Positions 39,828 through 51,080 are shown, counted from the stretch's first letter. The stretch: 64,000 bases of DNA from Rhodanobacteraceae bacterium (GCA_027019085.1 JALUXG010000006.1:1-64000), one strand, 5' to 3'. Numbers and translations are program-made. Notes: generated by a model from the sequence alone, not told the origin.

Positions 39828-42245
39828 TTACCAGTCGTATGCCACTGTTCCGTAGTAATACGCACCGTTGAAGCCGAACGGCGAGGTATTGGGGTAGGGC
39901 AGGATGACCTGGTAGGCGGCACTGCCCACCTTCCACTTGTCCGGATAGGCATTGGTGACGTTGGTGCCGCCAAGGGTGAATTTCCACTGGTTCCAGCCGT
40001 AGGTCACGGAAGCATCCAGCAGGGTCTTGCCGGTGAATTTCTGCTCGGCTCCGCGCGCATCGATCCACGGGCCGTAATGCGTGGCCTGGGCATGCAGCAT
40101 CCAGTTGCCCATCGACCAGTCTGCACCAAGGAAGGATTTGTTCCTCGGGGTCGATACGGTGAGGAACCGTTTCTCCTGGGAATTGACGATCGGCAGCGTG
40201 AGGCCTGCCAGTCCCAGCTGCGGCGGATTGGGCTTGATGTGGGTGATGGTGGTCTTGTTGTAGTTCACGCCTCCGGTGAGCTTCAGCGTCGAGTTGCTGA
40301 AGTAGATCGGATAGGTGACGACCAGGTCGGCACCACGGGTCTTGGTATCGACGGCGTTGTTGAAGAATGTGCCGCCACCCACGCCGTAGATGCCCTGGGT
40401 GTTGAGATAGTTCGTCACCGCCGGGCCGGACAGGCTACCGCTGAGCAGGATGCGGTTGTTGATGCGGATGTCATACACATCCAGGGTTGCATACAGGCCG
40501 TTCGACGGTGTGAAGACCAGGCCCATGCTGTAGCTGTGCGAAGTTTCCGGGCGCAACGGCTGCGCGCCGAGCGCCTTGGCGGCCGGATCGGTCACCGGGA
40601 AGTTGCGGGTATTGATCGGAATGCTCGAATTGGCCGGGAACAGGGTCACCGTGACCGAGTAGAATTCCTGTTGCAGTGATGGGGCCCGGAATCCCGTGGA
40701 CGAGGTGGCGCGAAATGCCAAGGCGTCGGTGAAGGCGTAGCGGGTCGACAGCTTCCAGGACGTGTTGCCGCCAAAATCGCTGTAGTGCTCGCGACGCACG
40801 GCAGCGCCCGCCGTCCACTTGTCCGTCAGGTCGCTTTCCAGATCCAGGTACACGGCATAGTTGTGTCGTGAATGCGTACCGGCGTCGGTGGGCTGGAATC
40901 CCGAGAAGACCTGGCCGCCGCAGGGTGCCCCGGAAGCATCGCAGGCATAGGATGCCGGATCGCCGTGCTTGATCTGGTACTTCTGGTGGCGGTATTCCAG
41001 GCCCCATGCGACGGTGACCGGGTTGGTCATTCCGAAGACATTGAATTCGCGGTTGAAGTCCGCATTGAGGATGTTGTCGCGGTCCAGAATGGTGCCGATG
41101 TAGAAGCCGGTCGGCGAGTTCGGATCGAGCACGTAGTTCCAGGTGTTGGCGGTATTCATCTTCCAGCGGTTGCCGCCGCCGTCGTAGCTGAAGTCGTAGT
41201 TCCAGCCACTCATCACGCCCCGTACGCCGAGGACCTCCTGGTCATCGAGAATCAGATAGTGCTCGTGCGGCAGGAAGCCATTGGGGTAATGCGCCATGGC
41301 GCCCGGGAACGTCCCGGCCGAGCCGCCCGAATACTGCGTGTAGGCGCGGAAGAATCCGTTCGATGAAACCTTGCGCTTGTTGAATATCGCGAATGCGTAA
41401 AGCTGGGCATGCGGCGTCAGGTCGTACTGGGCGTTGACAGCGGCTTGCTCGGACTTCGAGTGGGGCAAACCGTAATGGAAGGTCACCTTGCCGTAGGCGG
41501 GATCGCCCGGATAACGCAGATCCGGCCCCGCGTGGTTGGTGCGGGCCTGGTTCATGTAGTTGGCACTCAGGTGCACCCAGCCCTTCTCGCCCAGCTTGAA
41601 GCCGCCGTCGGCTCCGCCCTGGGTGGTCTGGCCCGAGCCCTTGTACGAGCCGTAGGTCACATTGGCCGAACCGTGCTTGGCGCCACCCTTCAGGATGATG
41701 TTGATGACGCCGGCAATGGCATCGGAGCCGTACTGCGCCGCCGCGCCGTCACGCAGCACTTCGATGTGATCGATGGCGTTGAGAGGTATGGCATTGAGAT
41801 CGACAGGCGAGGAGCCGCGGCCCAGGGTGCCGTTGAAGTTCATCATCGCGGTCGTGTGCACACGCTTGCCGTTGATCAGGACAAGCGTTTCGTCCGGACT
41901 CAGGCCGCGAAGCTGCGCCGGCCGTTCACCATCGGTACCGTCCGAGATCGAAGGTTGCGGGAAATTGAGCGAAGGCAGAAGCGTGCGCAGGGCGGTGGCG
42001 AGGTTCGGGGCACCGGTGTTCCTGATGTCCTGCGGCGAGAGCACGTCGATGGGCGACATCGAATCGGCCTCGGTTCGCGGCAGGCCGCGGGTACCGGTCA
42101 CCACCACCGTCTGCAATTCGGTGGCTTTCTTCTTGCTGGTTCCTGTGCTCGAATTCGCGTCCTGCGCGTGGGCGGTGGGCATCATCACCGTAAAGGCGAC
42201 GCAGCCGGCCAGCAGACCGGATGCAAGGGTTCTGGAATTGAGCAT
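39828..42245 (-). CDS. TonB-dependent outer-membrane receptor, substrate unknown
   Basis: An 805-residue TonB-dependent receptor. Signal peptide to about residue 32 (SRTLASGLLAGCVAFTVMMPTAHAQ), TonB-box-like LQTVVVTGTRG, plug domain (IDVLSPQDIRNTGAPNLATALRTLLPS, GLSPDETLVLINGKRVH, IDHIEVLRDGAAAQYGSDAIAGVINIILK), and a barrel ending GTVAYDW. The start at 42245 follows GGGGAG at good spacing. It stands alone: bounded by a terminator below and by a divergent zinc-ribbon gene above. I see no regulator, sigma/anti-sigma pair or enzyme beside it that tells the substrate. Confidence 0.9.
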   Translation of the reverse strand: MLNSRTLASGLLAGCVAFTVMMPTAHAQDANSSTGTSKKKATELQTVVVTGTRGLPRTEADSMSPIDVLSPQDIRNTGAPNLATALRTLLPSLNFPQPSISDGTDGERPAQLRGLSPDETLVLINGKRVHTTAMMNFNGTLGRGSSPVDLNAIPLNAIDHIEVLRDGAAAQYGSDAIAGVINIILKGGAKHGSANVTYGSYKGSGQTTQGGADGGFKLGEKGWVHLSANYMNQARTNHAGPDLRYPGDPAYGKVTFHYGLPHSKSEQAAVNAQYDLTPHAQLYAFAIFNKRKVSSNGFFRAYTQYSGGSAGTFPGAMAHYPNGFLPHEHYLILDDQEVLGVRGVMSGWNYDFSYDGGGNRWKMNTANTWNYVLDPNSPTGFYIGTILDRDNILNADFNREFNVFGMTNPVTVAWGLEYRHQKYQIKHGDPASYACDASGAPCGGQVFSGFQPTDAGTHSRHNYAVYLDLESDLTDKWTAGAAVRREHYSDFGGNTSWKLSTRYAFTDALAFRATSSTGFRAPSLQQEFYSVTVTLFPANSSIPINTRNFPVTDPAAKALGAQPLRPETSHSYSMGLVFTPSNGLYATLDVYDIRINNRILLSGSLSGPAVTNYLNTQGIYGVGGGTFFNNAVDTKTRGADLVVTYPIYFSNSTLKLTGGVNYNKTTITHIKPNPPQLGLAGLTLPIVNSQEKRFLTVSTPRNKSFLGADWSMGNWMLHAQATHYGPWIDARGAEQKFTGKTLLDASVTYGWNQWKFTLGGTNVTNAYPDKWKVGSAAYQVILPYPNTSPFGFNGAYYYGTVAYDW

Positions 42246-42511
42246 GTTTTCTCCCCGGGGGTTATTGTGTTGTGTGGGAACGCAGGACACCACGTCCGAC
42301 CAGGCGGGCCGGGCGGGAAAAGAAGTGCCCTGTGCCTGACCCTAGGCCTCAGCATGAGGAGTGTCAATAACTTGCAGCCCCGGATCTTGCAATTTCGGCC
42401 TGTGAAACCCATGTTCGCTCATGGTCATAGTGCATAACGCGGTAGCCGGCGAGCGGGGCCGGGTCCCGTGTATGCATATTCAGCAACCCGATCCGAAGGT
42501 CATTTACAGCC

Positions 42512-42847
42512 ATGCCAATCTACGCGTTCCAGTGCCAGGACTGCGGTCATGCGTTTGACCGCCTGCAGAAGTTTTCCGACCCGGACCCGTCGGCCTGCCC
42601 GTCCTGTGGCGCCGATCGGGTTGCTCGCCAGGTCACCGCCCCGGCCTTCCGCCTGGCCGGAAGCGGCTGGTACGAGACCGACTTCAAGCGCAAGGGCGAG
42701 GCCCGGCGCAACCTGGCCGACCATGGCGCCGAATCCGGTGCGGCGACATCGGGGGATGCTTCCGGCACCGCCTCCACTGCCGCTGCAAAACCGGTGGGAA
42801 ACCCTCCTGCGCCGTCCTCTGCCACCGGGCAAGCTAGCGGAACATGA
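42512..42847 (+). CDS. FmdB-family zinc-ribbon protein
   Basis: A 111-residue protein with the FmdB/CxxC zinc ribbon: MPIYAFQCQDCGHAFDRLQKF and CPSCG near residue 30, four cysteines for one zinc, followed by a conserved Trp-Tyr segment (GSGWYETDFK) and a long Ala/Ser/Thr/Pro-rich tail. The family's function is not settled; it is often a small regulatory or metal-binding protein. In many xanthomonads it precedes a DUF502 gene and aspS. Here a symporter on the opposite strand, whose last 14 bases overlap this gene, lies between it and aspS. Confidence 0.88.
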   Translation: MPIYAFQCQDCGHAFDRLQKFSDPDPSACPSCGADRVARQVTAPAFRLAGSGWYETDFKRKGEARRNLADHGAESGAATSGDASGTASTAAAKPVGNPPAPSSATGQASGT

Positions 42848-44393
42848 CCAGCAGGGCGGCGATGGCGGCCAGGACACCGCCGGAGGCCCAAAGGACATCG
42901 GCCGGTACCCGTTCCAGCCCCCGGCGTGCAATGACCGCCATGCGGGTGTCGTCGGGATCGGGGCGGTCCCGGGTGCCGAGGACCTGCATCCATATCCAGG
43001 TCGCCATGCCGGTTGCGGCAAATACGATGCCGGCGATGATGGTGAAGTGGATGGGTATCCATCCGCCGGCATAGCCGATGAAGAGCATGCCGCTCAGGAC
43101 ATGCCCGCTTGCCAGGCCGCGCAGGGCGGCTGCAGGGCCAAGGCGCCTGGACCACAATCCGAGCAGGAAAGTCGCCACCAGCGGTGAAGCGACAAAGGCG
43201 AATACCTGCTGCAGATAGGCCCAAAGGCCCTGGAAGTGCCGGATCATCGGCGCCCACAGTGCGGCCAGTACGGTAATGCCTATGGTGACCAGGCGGCCGA
43301 TGCGCGCCAGTTGCGAGGGTGTCAACCGCGGGCGTCGCGGCTGGATGAAGTCCATGGTCACCAGGGTGGCGGCCGAATTGAGGGTCGCCGAACAGGTCGA
43401 CATCAGCGCCGCGACCAGGCCGGCCAGGATCAGCCCGGTCAGACCGGCGGGGATGAAACGTTCAACCATGGCGGGGAAAACCTGGTCGGGGTGCTTCAGG
43501 CCCGGCAGCAATACGCTGGCCATGGCGCCGGGCAGGGTCATGAGAAACAGCGGCAACAGCTTCAGCGAAGCGGCAATCACTGACGCCCTCCCGGCAGCAC
43601 GGATGTCGCGAGCCCCCAGGATGCGCTGCACGACATACTGGTTCATGGTCCAGTAATAGAAGCCGACGATAGGCAATCCAGTCAGCAGACCCAGCCAGGG
43701 CACACCCGGATCGTCCAGCGGGCGGATCAGGGAAAGCTTGTCCGGATGCACGGCGGCAACCACCCGGGCCCATGAATGGTCGAAATGGCCGAACACGTTC
43801 CAGGCCAGGACGGCCGAGCCGAGCAACAGCACCAGCGCCTGCATCACGTCGGTATAGACCACGGCGCGCAGGCCGCCAGCCGCCGTGTACAGGCCGGTGA
43901 ATGCGGCGACGACGAGGGTGGTTTCCCACAAGTTCAGACCCGGAATGAAGGTGGTGATCACCAGCGCGCCTGCATACAGGCTTCCCGCGGTGTCGAGCAC
44001 GATGGACAGGAACAGTGTTACCCCGGACAGGTACATGCGCAGCCTGGAGTCGAAGCGGCGTTCCATCAGCTCCGGCATCGTCGTCACGCGGGCACGCATC
44101 AGCACCGGTAGCACGTAAATCGCGGCAAAGATCAGCACCACGCCGGCCATCCATTCGTAGTTCGCGGCGGAGATGCCGGTTCGGTACGCGGCTCCGGGCA
44201 GCCCGATCAGCGTGTCCGACGAGACATTTGCGGCGAACAGGGAGAATCCCACGGCCAGTGGGCCAAGCGTGCGTCCGGCGAGGAAGAGGTCTTCCGAGGT
44301 GGTCCTGCCGCGCGCCACCTTGGCGCCGATCAGCGCCGTGACAAGGAAATAGGCGAGGATAGCCGTGTAGTCGAGCGCTCCGAGATGGACCAT
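42834..44393 (-). CDS. Sodium:solute symporter family (SGLT-like) transporter
   Basis: A 519-residue SSS-family transporter with about 14 membrane helices. Marks include LDYTAILAYFLVTALIGAKVARG, EDLFLAGRTLGPLAVGFSLFAANVSSDTLIGLPGAAY, LYTAAGGLRAVVYTDVMQALVLLLGS and ILAGLVAALMSTCSATLNSAATLVTMDF, the SSS signature. The closest recognisable group takes up sugars or similar solutes with sodium. The start at 44393 gives the normal first helix. It diverges from aspS and converges with fmdB. Substrate unknown; whether it serves one of the TonB receptors here is a guess. Confidence 0.87.
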   Translation of the reverse strand: MVHLGALDYTAILAYFLVTALIGAKVARGRTTSEDLFLAGRTLGPLAVGFSLFAANVSSDTLIGLPGAAYRTGISAANYEWMAGVVLIFAAIYVLPVLMRARVTTMPELMERRFDSRLRMYLSGVTLFLSIVLDTAGSLYAGALVITTFIPGLNLWETTLVVAAFTGLYTAAGGLRAVVYTDVMQALVLLLGSAVLAWNVFGHFDHSWARVVAAVHPDKLSLIRPLDDPGVPWLGLLTGLPIVGFYYWTMNQYVVQRILGARDIRAAGRASVIAASLKLLPLFLMTLPGAMASVLLPGLKHPDQVFPAMVERFIPAGLTGLILAGLVAALMSTCSATLNSAATLVTMDFIQPRRPRLTPSQLARIGRLVTIGITVLAALWAPMIRHFQGLWAYLQQVFAFVASPLVATFLLGLWSRRLGPAAALRGLASGHVLSGMLFIGYAGGWIPIHFTIIAGIVFAATGMATWIWMQVLGTRDRPDPDDTRMAVIARRGLERVPADVLWASGGVLAAIAALLVMFR

Positions 44394-44589
44394 GTGGCAA
44401 ACGGGGTGCGAATCGCTTTCAGGTAAACATGACCGTGTGATGGATGCAAACGTGTTGGCACGATTTCCGGGGGTGCTGCAGATGTCCCGGAAACGTGTCC
44501 CGTACGTCTTTTGAGCACGCGGCAGCATGCTAGAATCGCCGGTCTTTGCCCCGTTTTTCGCCGCGCGGCGGCGGTCAGGAGTTCACCCC

Positions 44590-46359
44590 ATGCGCACGCA
44601 TTACTGCGGCCTCGTCGACGAGGCGCTGATTGGCCGGAATATCACTCTGTGCGGCTGGGTGGACGCTCGCCGCGACCATGGCGGCGTGGTGTTCCTGGAC
44701 TTGCGCGACCATGAGGGCATCGTGCAGGTGGTGGTGGATCCGGACACCGCCGAGGCTTTCGCCACGGCCAGCCGTGTCAGCTATGAGTTCTGCCTGCGCG
44801 TGAAGGGCACCGTGCGTGCGCGCGAGGCGGTCAACGAGCGCATGAAAACCGGGCGCGTCGAAGTGCTGGCGAGCGGGGTCGAGGTGCTCAATGCAGCGCG
44901 GGACCTGCCCTTCGCTTTGCACGAGTCGCCCAACGAGGACATGCGCCTGACCTACCGGTTCCTGGATCTTCGTCGCCCGGAGATGCAGCGGATGCTGCGC
45001 ACCCGGGTGCGGCTTGTGCAGGCGCTGCGCCGGCGGCTGGACACGGACGGTTTCCAGGATATCGAGACCCCGATCCTGACCAGGGCCACCCCGGAAGGCG
45101 CGCGCGACTACCTGGTGCCCAGCCGCGTCCATGCCGGCGAGTTCTATGCCCTGCCGCAGTCGCCGCAACTGTTCAAGCAGTTGCTGATGATTGCCGGCTT
45201 CGACCGTTACTACCAGATTGCACGCTGTTTCCGCGACGAGGACCTGCGCGCCGACCGTCAGCCGGAGTTCACCCAGCTGGACATGGAGTTCGCCTTTGTC
45301 GACGAGCGGCAGGTGCAGGATTACGTCGAGAACCTGATACGCGATGTCTTTGCCGAGGTCGCCGGCGTCACGCTGGACAGCACTTTCCCACGCATGACCT
45401 GGCGTGAGGCCATGCAGCGTTACGGCTCGGACAAGCCGGACTTGCGCATCGACATGGAGCTGGTGGATATCGCCGAGGCCGTGCGACATGTGGAGTTCAA
45501 GGTGTTTTCCGGGCCGGCTGGCGATCCGCAGGGCCGTGTGGCCGCCCTGCGTGTACCTGGCGGGGCGGAGTTGTCGCGCAAGCAGATCGATGAACTGGCG
45601 GCGCATGCCACCAAGCATGGCGCGAAGGGCCTGGCATGGATGAAGGTCAATGCACGCGGCGACGGCCTCGATGGCGTCAGTTCACCCATTGCCAAGTTTC
45701 TGGACGCGGCATCCCTGTCGGCGATTCTCGACCTCACGCATGCCGCGGACGGCGACCTGCTGCTGTTCGGCGCCGGACCCTGGGTCCAGGTCAGCAACTT
45801 CATGGGCGCGCTGCGCGTGAAGGTCGCGCGCGACCGGGGGCTTGTCGAGACCGGCTGGAAGCCCCTGTGGGTGACCGACTTCCCGATGTTCGAATACGAT
45901 GCCGGAGCTTCGCGATTCGTCGCCCTGCATCACCCGTTCACGGCGCCGAAGGTGGACGATATCGCCGCGCTCAAGGCCGACCCGCATGCCGCGGTCAGTC
46001 GCGGCTATGACATGGTGCTCAATGGCGCCGAAATCGGCGGCGGCTCGATTCGTATCCACCATCCGCAGATGCAGAGTGCGGTTTTCGAACTGCTGGGCAT
46101 CGATGCCGCCGAGGCCGAAGCCAAGTTCGGTTTCCTGCTCAAGGCATTGACCATGGGCGCGCCTCCGCATGGCGGCATTGCCTTCGGCGTCGACCGCATT
46201 GCCATGCTGATGTCTGGCACCGAGGCCATCCGCGACATCATCGCCTTCCCCAAGACCACCAGCGCGCAGTGTCTGATGACGCAGGCGCCGTCCCCGGTTG
46301 CTGCCGACCAGCTGGCCGAATTGCACGTGAAGGTCATTGGCAAGCCTGCCGTTGATTGA
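44590..46359 (+). CDS. aspS: Aspartyl-tRNA synthetase
   Basis: A 589-residue bacterial-type AspRS: N-terminal OB anticodon domain ([31 protein letters not shown]), class II motif 1 near residue 135, motif 2 ([23 protein letters not shown]), the GAD insertion domain (about 280-420) and motif 3 ([13 protein letters not shown]). AGGAG precedes the ATG. A TAGAAT -10-like hexamer at about 44532-44537 may be its promoter. It leads the conserved plus-strand block aspS-hydrolase-yebC-ruvCA. Confidence 0.97.
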   Translation: MRTHYCGLVDEALIGRNITLCGWVDARRDHGGVVFLDLRDHEGIVQVVVDPDTAEAFATASRVSYEFCLRVKGTVRAREAVNERMKTGRVEVLASGVEVLNAARDLPFALHESPNEDMRLTYRFLDLRRPEMQRMLRTRVRLVQALRRRLDTDGFQDIETPILTRATPEGARDYLVPSRVHAGEFYALPQSPQLFKQLLMIAGFDRYYQIARCFRDEDLRADRQPEFTQLDMEFAFVDERQVQDYVENLIRDVFAEVAGVTLDSTFPRMTWREAMQRYGSDKPDLRIDMELVDIAEAVRHVEFKVFSGPAGDPQGRVAALRVPGGAELSRKQIDELAAHATKHGAKGLAWMKVNARGDGLDGVSSPIAKFLDAASLSAILDLTHAADGDLLLFGAGPWVQVSNFMGALRVKVARDRGLVETGWKPLWVTDFPMFEYDAGASRFVALHHPFTAPKVDDIAALKADPHAAVSRGYDMVLNGAEIGGGSIRIHHPQMQSAVFELLGIDAAEAEAKFGFLLKALTMGAPPHGGIAFGVDRIAMLMSGTEAIRDIIAFPKTTSAQCLMTQAPSPVAADQLAELHVKVIGKPAVD

Positions 46360-46418
46360 GCATGAAGGTGGACGGGCAGAGCGGTCCGTGCTCTCTCGCA
46401 TGAGGCGCCCCTGCTGAT

Positions 46419-47096
46419 ATGGTCTCGCCTGTTACCGATGCTGCGGATCCTGCCAGAACCATGCCCGAAAACGTCATCCTGCTCCATGGCCTGTGGATGC
46501 GCGGCTTTGCATTGGCCATGCTCAGGCATCGCTTCACGCAGGCCGGTTTTGCGGTTGACGTGTTCGACTACCTCAGCGTAGCCGCGCCGCTGGAGCATAC
46601 CCTCGAGCGTCTGCGCGAGCGCCTGCATGCGGCAGCGGGTAACGTGCATCTGGTCGGCCATAGCCTGGGCGGCCTGGTGGCGCTGCGTGCCTGCCACGGG
46701 CATGACGACCTGCCGGAAGGGCGCATCGTCTGCATGGGTTCGCCACTGAACGGCAGCGCGGCGGCGCACCGGCTGGCCGAATCGGGCGCGGCGTGGATGC
46801 TGGGGCACAGCAAGGCACTGCTCGAGCACGGCCTGTCGCGCTGGGACGGTGGACGGCAGGTAGGCGTGGTGGCCGGCTGCAAGCCGCTGGGCCTGGGTGC
46901 CGCGCTGGGGTCCATTGAAGGCGCGCACGACGGCAGCGTGGCCGTGGCCGAGACCCGGTTGCCGGGTATCACCGATCACTGTGTGGTACCGGCCAGCCAC
47001 AGCGGCCTGCTGTTTTCCGCGGATGCGGCCCGGCAGGCCTCGCATTTCCTGCGCTGGGGCCGATTCGATCATGGTGCAGGGGGTGCCGGTACATGA
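46419..47096 (+). CDS. Alpha/beta-hydrolase (lipase/esterase-like)
   Basis: A 225-residue alpha/beta-hydrolase with NVILLHGLWMRG (oxyanion region), the nucleophile elbow VHLVGHSLGGLVALRA and a late His in ASHSGLLFS, completing a Ser-Asp-His set. It resembles short lipase/PGAP1-like proteins common next to aspS and yebC in xanthomonads. The substrate is unknown, and there is no signal peptide, so it is probably cytoplasmic. An ATG at 46461, just before PENVILLHG, is an equally good start. Confidence 0.82.
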   Translation: MVSPVTDAADPARTMPENVILLHGLWMRGFALAMLRHRFTQAGFAVDVFDYLSVAAPLEHTLERLRERLHAAAGNVHLVGHSLGGLVALRACHGHDDLPEGRIVCMGSPLNGSAAAHRLAESGAAWMLGHSKALLEHGLSRWDGGRQVGVVAGCKPLGLGAALGSIEGAHDGSVAVAETRLPGITDHCVVPASHSGLLFSADAARQASHFLRWGRFDHGAGGAGT

Positions 47097-47150
47097 TCGG
47101 CCGCCGGCTGCATTACAATGGCCGCTTTGTTTCAGAGGCGATTTGAAGCC

Positions 47151-47888
47151 ATGGCCGGACATTCGAAATGGGCCAATATCCAGCATCGCAAGGGCAAACA
47201 GGATGCTGCCCGCGGCAAGATCTTCACCAAGCTGGTGCGTGAAATCACCGTGGCTGCCCGCATGGGCGGCGGTGATCCGGAAGGCAATCCGCGCTTGCGC
47301 CTGGCCATGGACAAGGCCATCGCGGCGTCGATGCCCAAGGACAACATCGAGCGCGCGATCAAGAAGGCTACCGGTGAACTGGAAGGCGTCGAATACGAAG
47401 AGGTGCGCTACGAAGGTTACGGACCGCATGGCGTGGCGGTGCTGGTCGAATGCATGACCGACAACCGCAACCGCACCGTCGCCGAGATCCGCCATGCCTT
47501 CTCCAAGTTCGGCGGCAATCTCGGTACCGAGGGTTCGGTGGCCTACCAGTTCCGCCGACTCGGGGTGCTCTCATTCGCGCCAGGTGCGGACGAGGAGCGG
47601 ATCACCGAAGTCGCGATCGAGGCCGGCGCCGAGGATGTGGTGGCTTTCGATGACGGCGCGGTCGAGGTGCTGGCCGACCCTGAAGGCTTTGCCGGGCTTC
47701 GCGATGCCATGCAGGCCGCGGGCCTGGAGCCCGATGATGCCGAAATCACCCAGCGCGCGGATGTCGAGGTGACGCTGGAGGGCGAGCAGGCGCAAACGGT
47801 GGCGCGGCTGCTCGATCACCTCGAGGATCTGGACGACACGCAGAACGTGTATTCGAATGCGGACCTGCCAGCCGAGGCCTATGAATAG
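47151..47888 (+). CDS. yebC: YebC/PmpR-family protein (TACO1-like translation/transcription factor)
   Basis: A 245-residue YebC protein: [27 protein letters not shown] at the start, [51 protein letters not shown] and [14 protein letters not shown]. Members were described as DNA-binding regulators, and later work links them to ribosome rescue at proline-rich stretches. It lies just before ruvC, as in most gammaproteobacteria. GAGG precedes the ATG at 47151; a TACAAT hexamer upstream (about 47114) may be its -10. Confidence 0.95.
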   Translation: MAGHSKWANIQHRKGKQDAARGKIFTKLVREITVAARMGGGDPEGNPRLRLAMDKAIAASMPKDNIERAIKKATGELEGVEYEEVRYEGYGPHGVAVLVECMTDNRNRTVAEIRHAFSKFGGNLGTEGSVAYQFRRLGVLSFAPGADEERITEVAIEAGAEDVVAFDDGAVEVLADPEGFAGLRDAMQAAGLEPDDAEITQRADVEVTLEGEQAQTVARLLDHLEDLDDTQNVYSNADLPAEAYE

Positions 47889-47998
47889 GTCCGGGGCTCG
47901 CGAGGGGGTAAGCGGGATACGGATGGTTGCGGCAGCGTGTGCCATCCGCGCGATCCCGATGCAACCCTGCCTCGCCCTGCGGGCTTGAGGTCAACATC

Positions 47999-48559
47999 AT
48001 GCCCCCCGTCCGTACCGAATCCCGAATCCCGGACCCCGAATGCCGGATCCTCGGCATCGACCCGGGCAGCCAGCGGACCGGGGTCGGCATCATCGATGTC
48101 GATGCCAGGGGACGTGCGGTGCACGTGTTCCACACCACCCTGAGCGTGACCGGTACCGGTGGTTTTCCCGATCGCCTGAAACGGATTTATGACGGACTGT
48201 GTGCCATCATCGCCGAGCAGGATCCCGGGGAAGTGGCGATCGAGCGCGTGTTCATGGCACGCAATGCCGATTCGGCACTGAAACTGGGGCAGGCACGGGG
48301 CGCAGCCATCTGTGCCGTGGTCAGCAGGGGGGTCGAGGTGCACGAATACGCGGCATCGGAAGTCAAGCAGGCCGTGGTAGGTGGAGGACGTGCCGACAAG
48401 GCGCAGGTCCAGCACATGGTTGGCGTGCTGCTCGGCATCAGGGGAACGATCCAGGCCGATGCTGCCGATGCGCTGGCGATTGCCCTGACCCATGCACACA
48501 CCCGTGCCAGCATCGGCCGTGTCGGTATCCCTCGCAGTGCATGGAGGCGGCGACGGTGA
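47999..48559 (+). CDS. ruvC: Holliday-junction resolvase RuvC
   Basis: RuvC cuts Holliday junctions with RuvAB. The 186-residue product has the catalytic Asp21 in [13 protein letters not shown], the Glu in [24 protein letters not shown], and the C-terminal acidic pair in [14 protein letters not shown]. About 15 extra residues precede the usual start. GAGG lies before the ATG at 47999. The stop overlaps the GTG of ruvA (GTGA), so the two are coupled. Confidence 0.95.
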   Translation: MPPVRTESRIPDPECRILGIDPGSQRTGVGIIDVDARGRAVHVFHTTLSVTGTGGFPDRLKRIYDGLCAIIAEQDPGEVAIERVFMARNADSALKLGQARGAAICAVVSRGVEVHEYAASEVKQAVVGGGRADKAQVQHMVGVLLGIRGTIQADAADALAIALTHAHTRASIGRVGIPRSAWRRRR

Positions 48560-49155
48560 TCGGCCGGTTGCGCGGCATACTGGTGTCCAGGCAACCTCCG
48601 TGGCTGCTGGTGGACGTGGGCGGCGTTGGCTATGACGTCGAGGCGCCGATGTCGACCATCTACGACTTGCCGCAGACCGGGCAGGAGGTCACGCTGCTGA
48701 CCCATCATGCGGTCAGGGACGACAGCGTGGTGCTGTACGGTTTCCTGAAGGCATCCGAACGCGAGCTTTTTCGCAGCTTGCTGAAGGTCAGCGGTATCGG
48801 TGCGAAGATTGCCCTGGCCGTACTCTCGGGCGTGTCCACCGACCAATTCGCGCGTCTGGTGCAGGCCGGCGACGTGGCGGCCCTGACCCGCATTCCCGGC
48901 ATCGGCAAGAAGACGGCCGAACGCATGCTGGTGGACATGCGCGATCGCGTCGACGGCCTGGCCAGCGCCGGCACGGCACGGTCCGGGAGTGATCCTTCCG
49001 TGCCCATGGATGTCCAGGCCGAGGCCGAAATCGCCCTGCAGCAACTGGGCTACAAGCCGGCCGAAGCTGCACGGTTGATTGGCAAGTCAACGGCCGAGGG
49101 AGACGACGCCGAAGCCATCATCCGCAAGGCCCTGCGCGCCGCCCTGGGCGGTTGA
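48556..49155 (+). CDS. ruvA: Holliday-junction DNA-binding protein RuvA
   Basis: RuvA holds the four-way junction for RuvB. The 199-residue product shows domain I ([30 protein letters not shown]), two helix-hairpin-helix motifs ([15 protein letters not shown] and [18 protein letters not shown]), an acidic linker and the flexible C-terminal RuvB-binding domain ([20 protein letters not shown]). The GTG start at 48556 fits the family N-terminus VIGRLRG, has GGAGG eight bases ahead and overlaps the ruvC stop by four bases. Confidence 0.95.
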   Translation: MIGRLRGILVSRQPPWLLVDVGGVGYDVEAPMSTIYDLPQTGQEVTLLTHHAVRDDSVVLYGFLKASERELFRSLLKVSGIGAKIALAVLSGVSTDQFARLVQAGDVAALTRIPGIGKKTAERMLVDMRDRVDGLASAGTARSGSDPSVPMDVQAEAEIALQQLGYKPAEAARLIGKSTAEGDDAEAIIRKALRAALGG

Positions 49156-49169
49156 GCATAGGAATCGAC

Positions 49170-51080
49170 ATGAACGACAAGCATTCGACTTCCGATCCGC
49201 ACGGTGGCGAGCAGCTGCATGGCAGCATACCGACCCTGGTGCTCGGCGCCATCGGCGTGGTCTTTGGCGACATCGGCACCAGTCCGCTGTACACCATGCA
49301 GGAAGTCTTTCTCCCGGAATACGGTCTCAAACCCATGCACAGTACGGTACTGGGCGTGCTCTCGCTGGTGACCTGGGGCCTGGTCACGGTGGTGGCGGTC
49401 AAGTACGTCAGCCTGGTGATGCGCGCCGACAACCGCGGCGAGGGCGGCATCATGGCCTTGATGACCATGGCGCAGCGTGCGGTCGGGCAGTCCGCCCGCA
49501 TGCGGCGGGTAATCATGCTGATGGCCCTGCTGGGTGCGGCGCTGTTTTTCGGCGATGGCGTGATCACGCCATCGATCTCCGTGCTTTCGGCGGTCGAAGG
49601 CCTGAAAGTGGTGGCGCCACACCTTGAACACTGGGTGGTTCCCATTGCCGTGGCCGTGCTGCTTTTCCTGTTCTGGCTGCAACGGCACGGCACGGCCAGG
49701 GTCGGCGCCCTGTTCGGACCGATATGCGTGGTGTGGTTCCTTTCGCTGGCGGTCGTCGGGGTATGGAACATCATCCAGGCGCCGGAAGTGCTGCTTGCGC
49801 TGAATCCGATCTATGCGATCGATTTCTTCAAGGTGCATGGCGTGATTGCCTTCATCGCCCTGGGTGCGGTGGTGTTGTGCGTGACCGGCGCCGAAGCCCT
49901 GTATGCAGACATGGGGCATTTCGGACGCTATCCGATCCGCCTGGCGTGGTTTTTCTTCGTCATGCCGGCGCTGCTGCTCAACTACTACGGCCAGGGCGGG
50001 CTGTTGTTGCACAACCCCGAGGCGATCAGCAACCCGTTCTACCATGCCGTGCCCGACTGGGCGCGTTACCCGATGATCGGTCTGGCCACGGCGGCCACGG
50101 TGATTGCCTCGCAGGCCGTGATTTCGGGCGCGTTCTCGGTCACCCGCCAGGCTATCCTGCTCGGTTTCGTGCCGCGCATGCAGGTCGTGCATACCTCGCG
50201 CGAGGCGATCGGCCATATTTTCCTGCCGTTCGTCAATCGCATGCTCATGATCGCGGTGATCCTGACCGTGGTGACGTTCGGTTCGTCCAAGGCACTGGGT
50301 GGCGCCTATGGCATCGCGGTGACCGGCACCATGGCCATCGACACCCTGCTGGTGATGATCGTGGCCCGGGGGCTGTGGAAATGGAGCTGGCTGGTGATAT
50401 TGCCCATCGGCCTGGCCCTGCTGACCGTGGACCTGGCCTTCTTCAGCGCCAATACGCTGAAAATCCCAGCGGGCGGCTGGTTCCCGCTGGTGCTGGGACT
50501 GTGCCTGTTCACCATCATGACGACGTGGCGGCGTGGCCGGGATCTGGTGACCCGGGAAATCAAGCAGGGCGGCCTGGCGCTGCAGCCGTTCATCGAGAAT
50601 ATTGCCGAACATCCACCCACCCGGGTGCCGGGTACGGCCATTTTCCTCACCGCCAACCAGACTGCCGTGCCCCATGCCATGCTGCACAATCTCAAGCACA
50701 ACAAGGTGCTGCACGAGAGAAACGTGTTGCTGACGGCTGAAACACTGGAAACGCCGGTGGCCGATGCCGATGAACGGATCGAGATTGTGCCGCTCGGCGG
50801 CGAGTTCTACCGCCTGACGCTGCGTTTCGGTTTTGCCGAGGATCCAAATATCCCGCTTGCGCTGGCGCAATGCGCCCGTCGCGGCCTGGATTTCGACATG
50901 ATGGACACGACCTTTTTCCTGTCGCGCGAAACCGTGGTGGCCAGCGAAGGCCGTCCGGGCATGGCGCTGTGGCGGGACAAGCTGTTTGCCTTCCTGTCGC
51001 GCAATGCGATGCCGGCCACGGCATTTTTCGAGATTCCCGGCAACCGGCTGATCGAGCTGGGTGCGCAGGTGGAGATTTGA
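49170..51080 (+). CDS. kup: Low-affinity potassium transporter Kup
   Basis: A 636-residue K+ uptake permease of the KUP/HAK family with about twelve membrane helices and a cytoplasmic C-terminal domain. Signature segments are [88 protein letters not shown] and [15 protein letters not shown]. The ATG at 49170 has AGGA in front. It lies between ruvA and ruvB, splitting what is a ruvAB pair in other bacteria. The first of two long hairpins follows it. Confidence 0.96.
   Translation: MNDKHSTSDPHGGEQLHGSIPTLVLGAIGVVFGDIGTSPLYTMQEVFLPEYGLKPMHSTVLGVLSLVTWGLVTVVAVKYVSLVMRADNRGEGGIMALMTMAQRAVGQSARMRRVIMLMALLGAALFFGDGVITPSISVLSAVEGLKVVAPHLEHWVVPIAVAVLLFLFWLQRHGTARVGALFGPICVVWFLSLAVVGVWNIIQAPEVLLALNPIYAIDFFKVHGVIAFIALGAVVLCVTGAEALYADMGHFGRYPIRLAWFFFVMPALLLNYYGQGGLLLHNPEAISNPFYHAVPDWARYPMIGLATAATVIASQAVISGAFSVTRQAILLGFVPRMQVVHTSREAIGHIFLPFVNRMLMIAVILTVVTFGSSKALGGAYGIAVTGTMAIDTLLVMIVARGLWKWSWLVILPIGLALLTVDLAFFSANTLKIPAGGWFPLVLGLCLFTIMTTWRRGRDLVTREIKQGGLALQPFIENIAEHPPTRVPGTAIFLTANQTAVPHAMLHNLKHNKVLHERNVLLTAETLETPVADADERIEIVPLGGEFYRLTLRFGFAEDPNIPLALAQCARRGLDFDMMDTTFFLSRETVVASEGRPGMALWRDKLFAFLSRNAMPATAFFEIPGNRLIELGAQVEI

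Noticed and set aside
44511-44589. A full sigma-70 promoter for aspS around TAGAAT at about 44532
   Set aside because: No -35 hexamer at 16-18 bases could be matched convincingly, so only the -10-like hexamer is mentioned.
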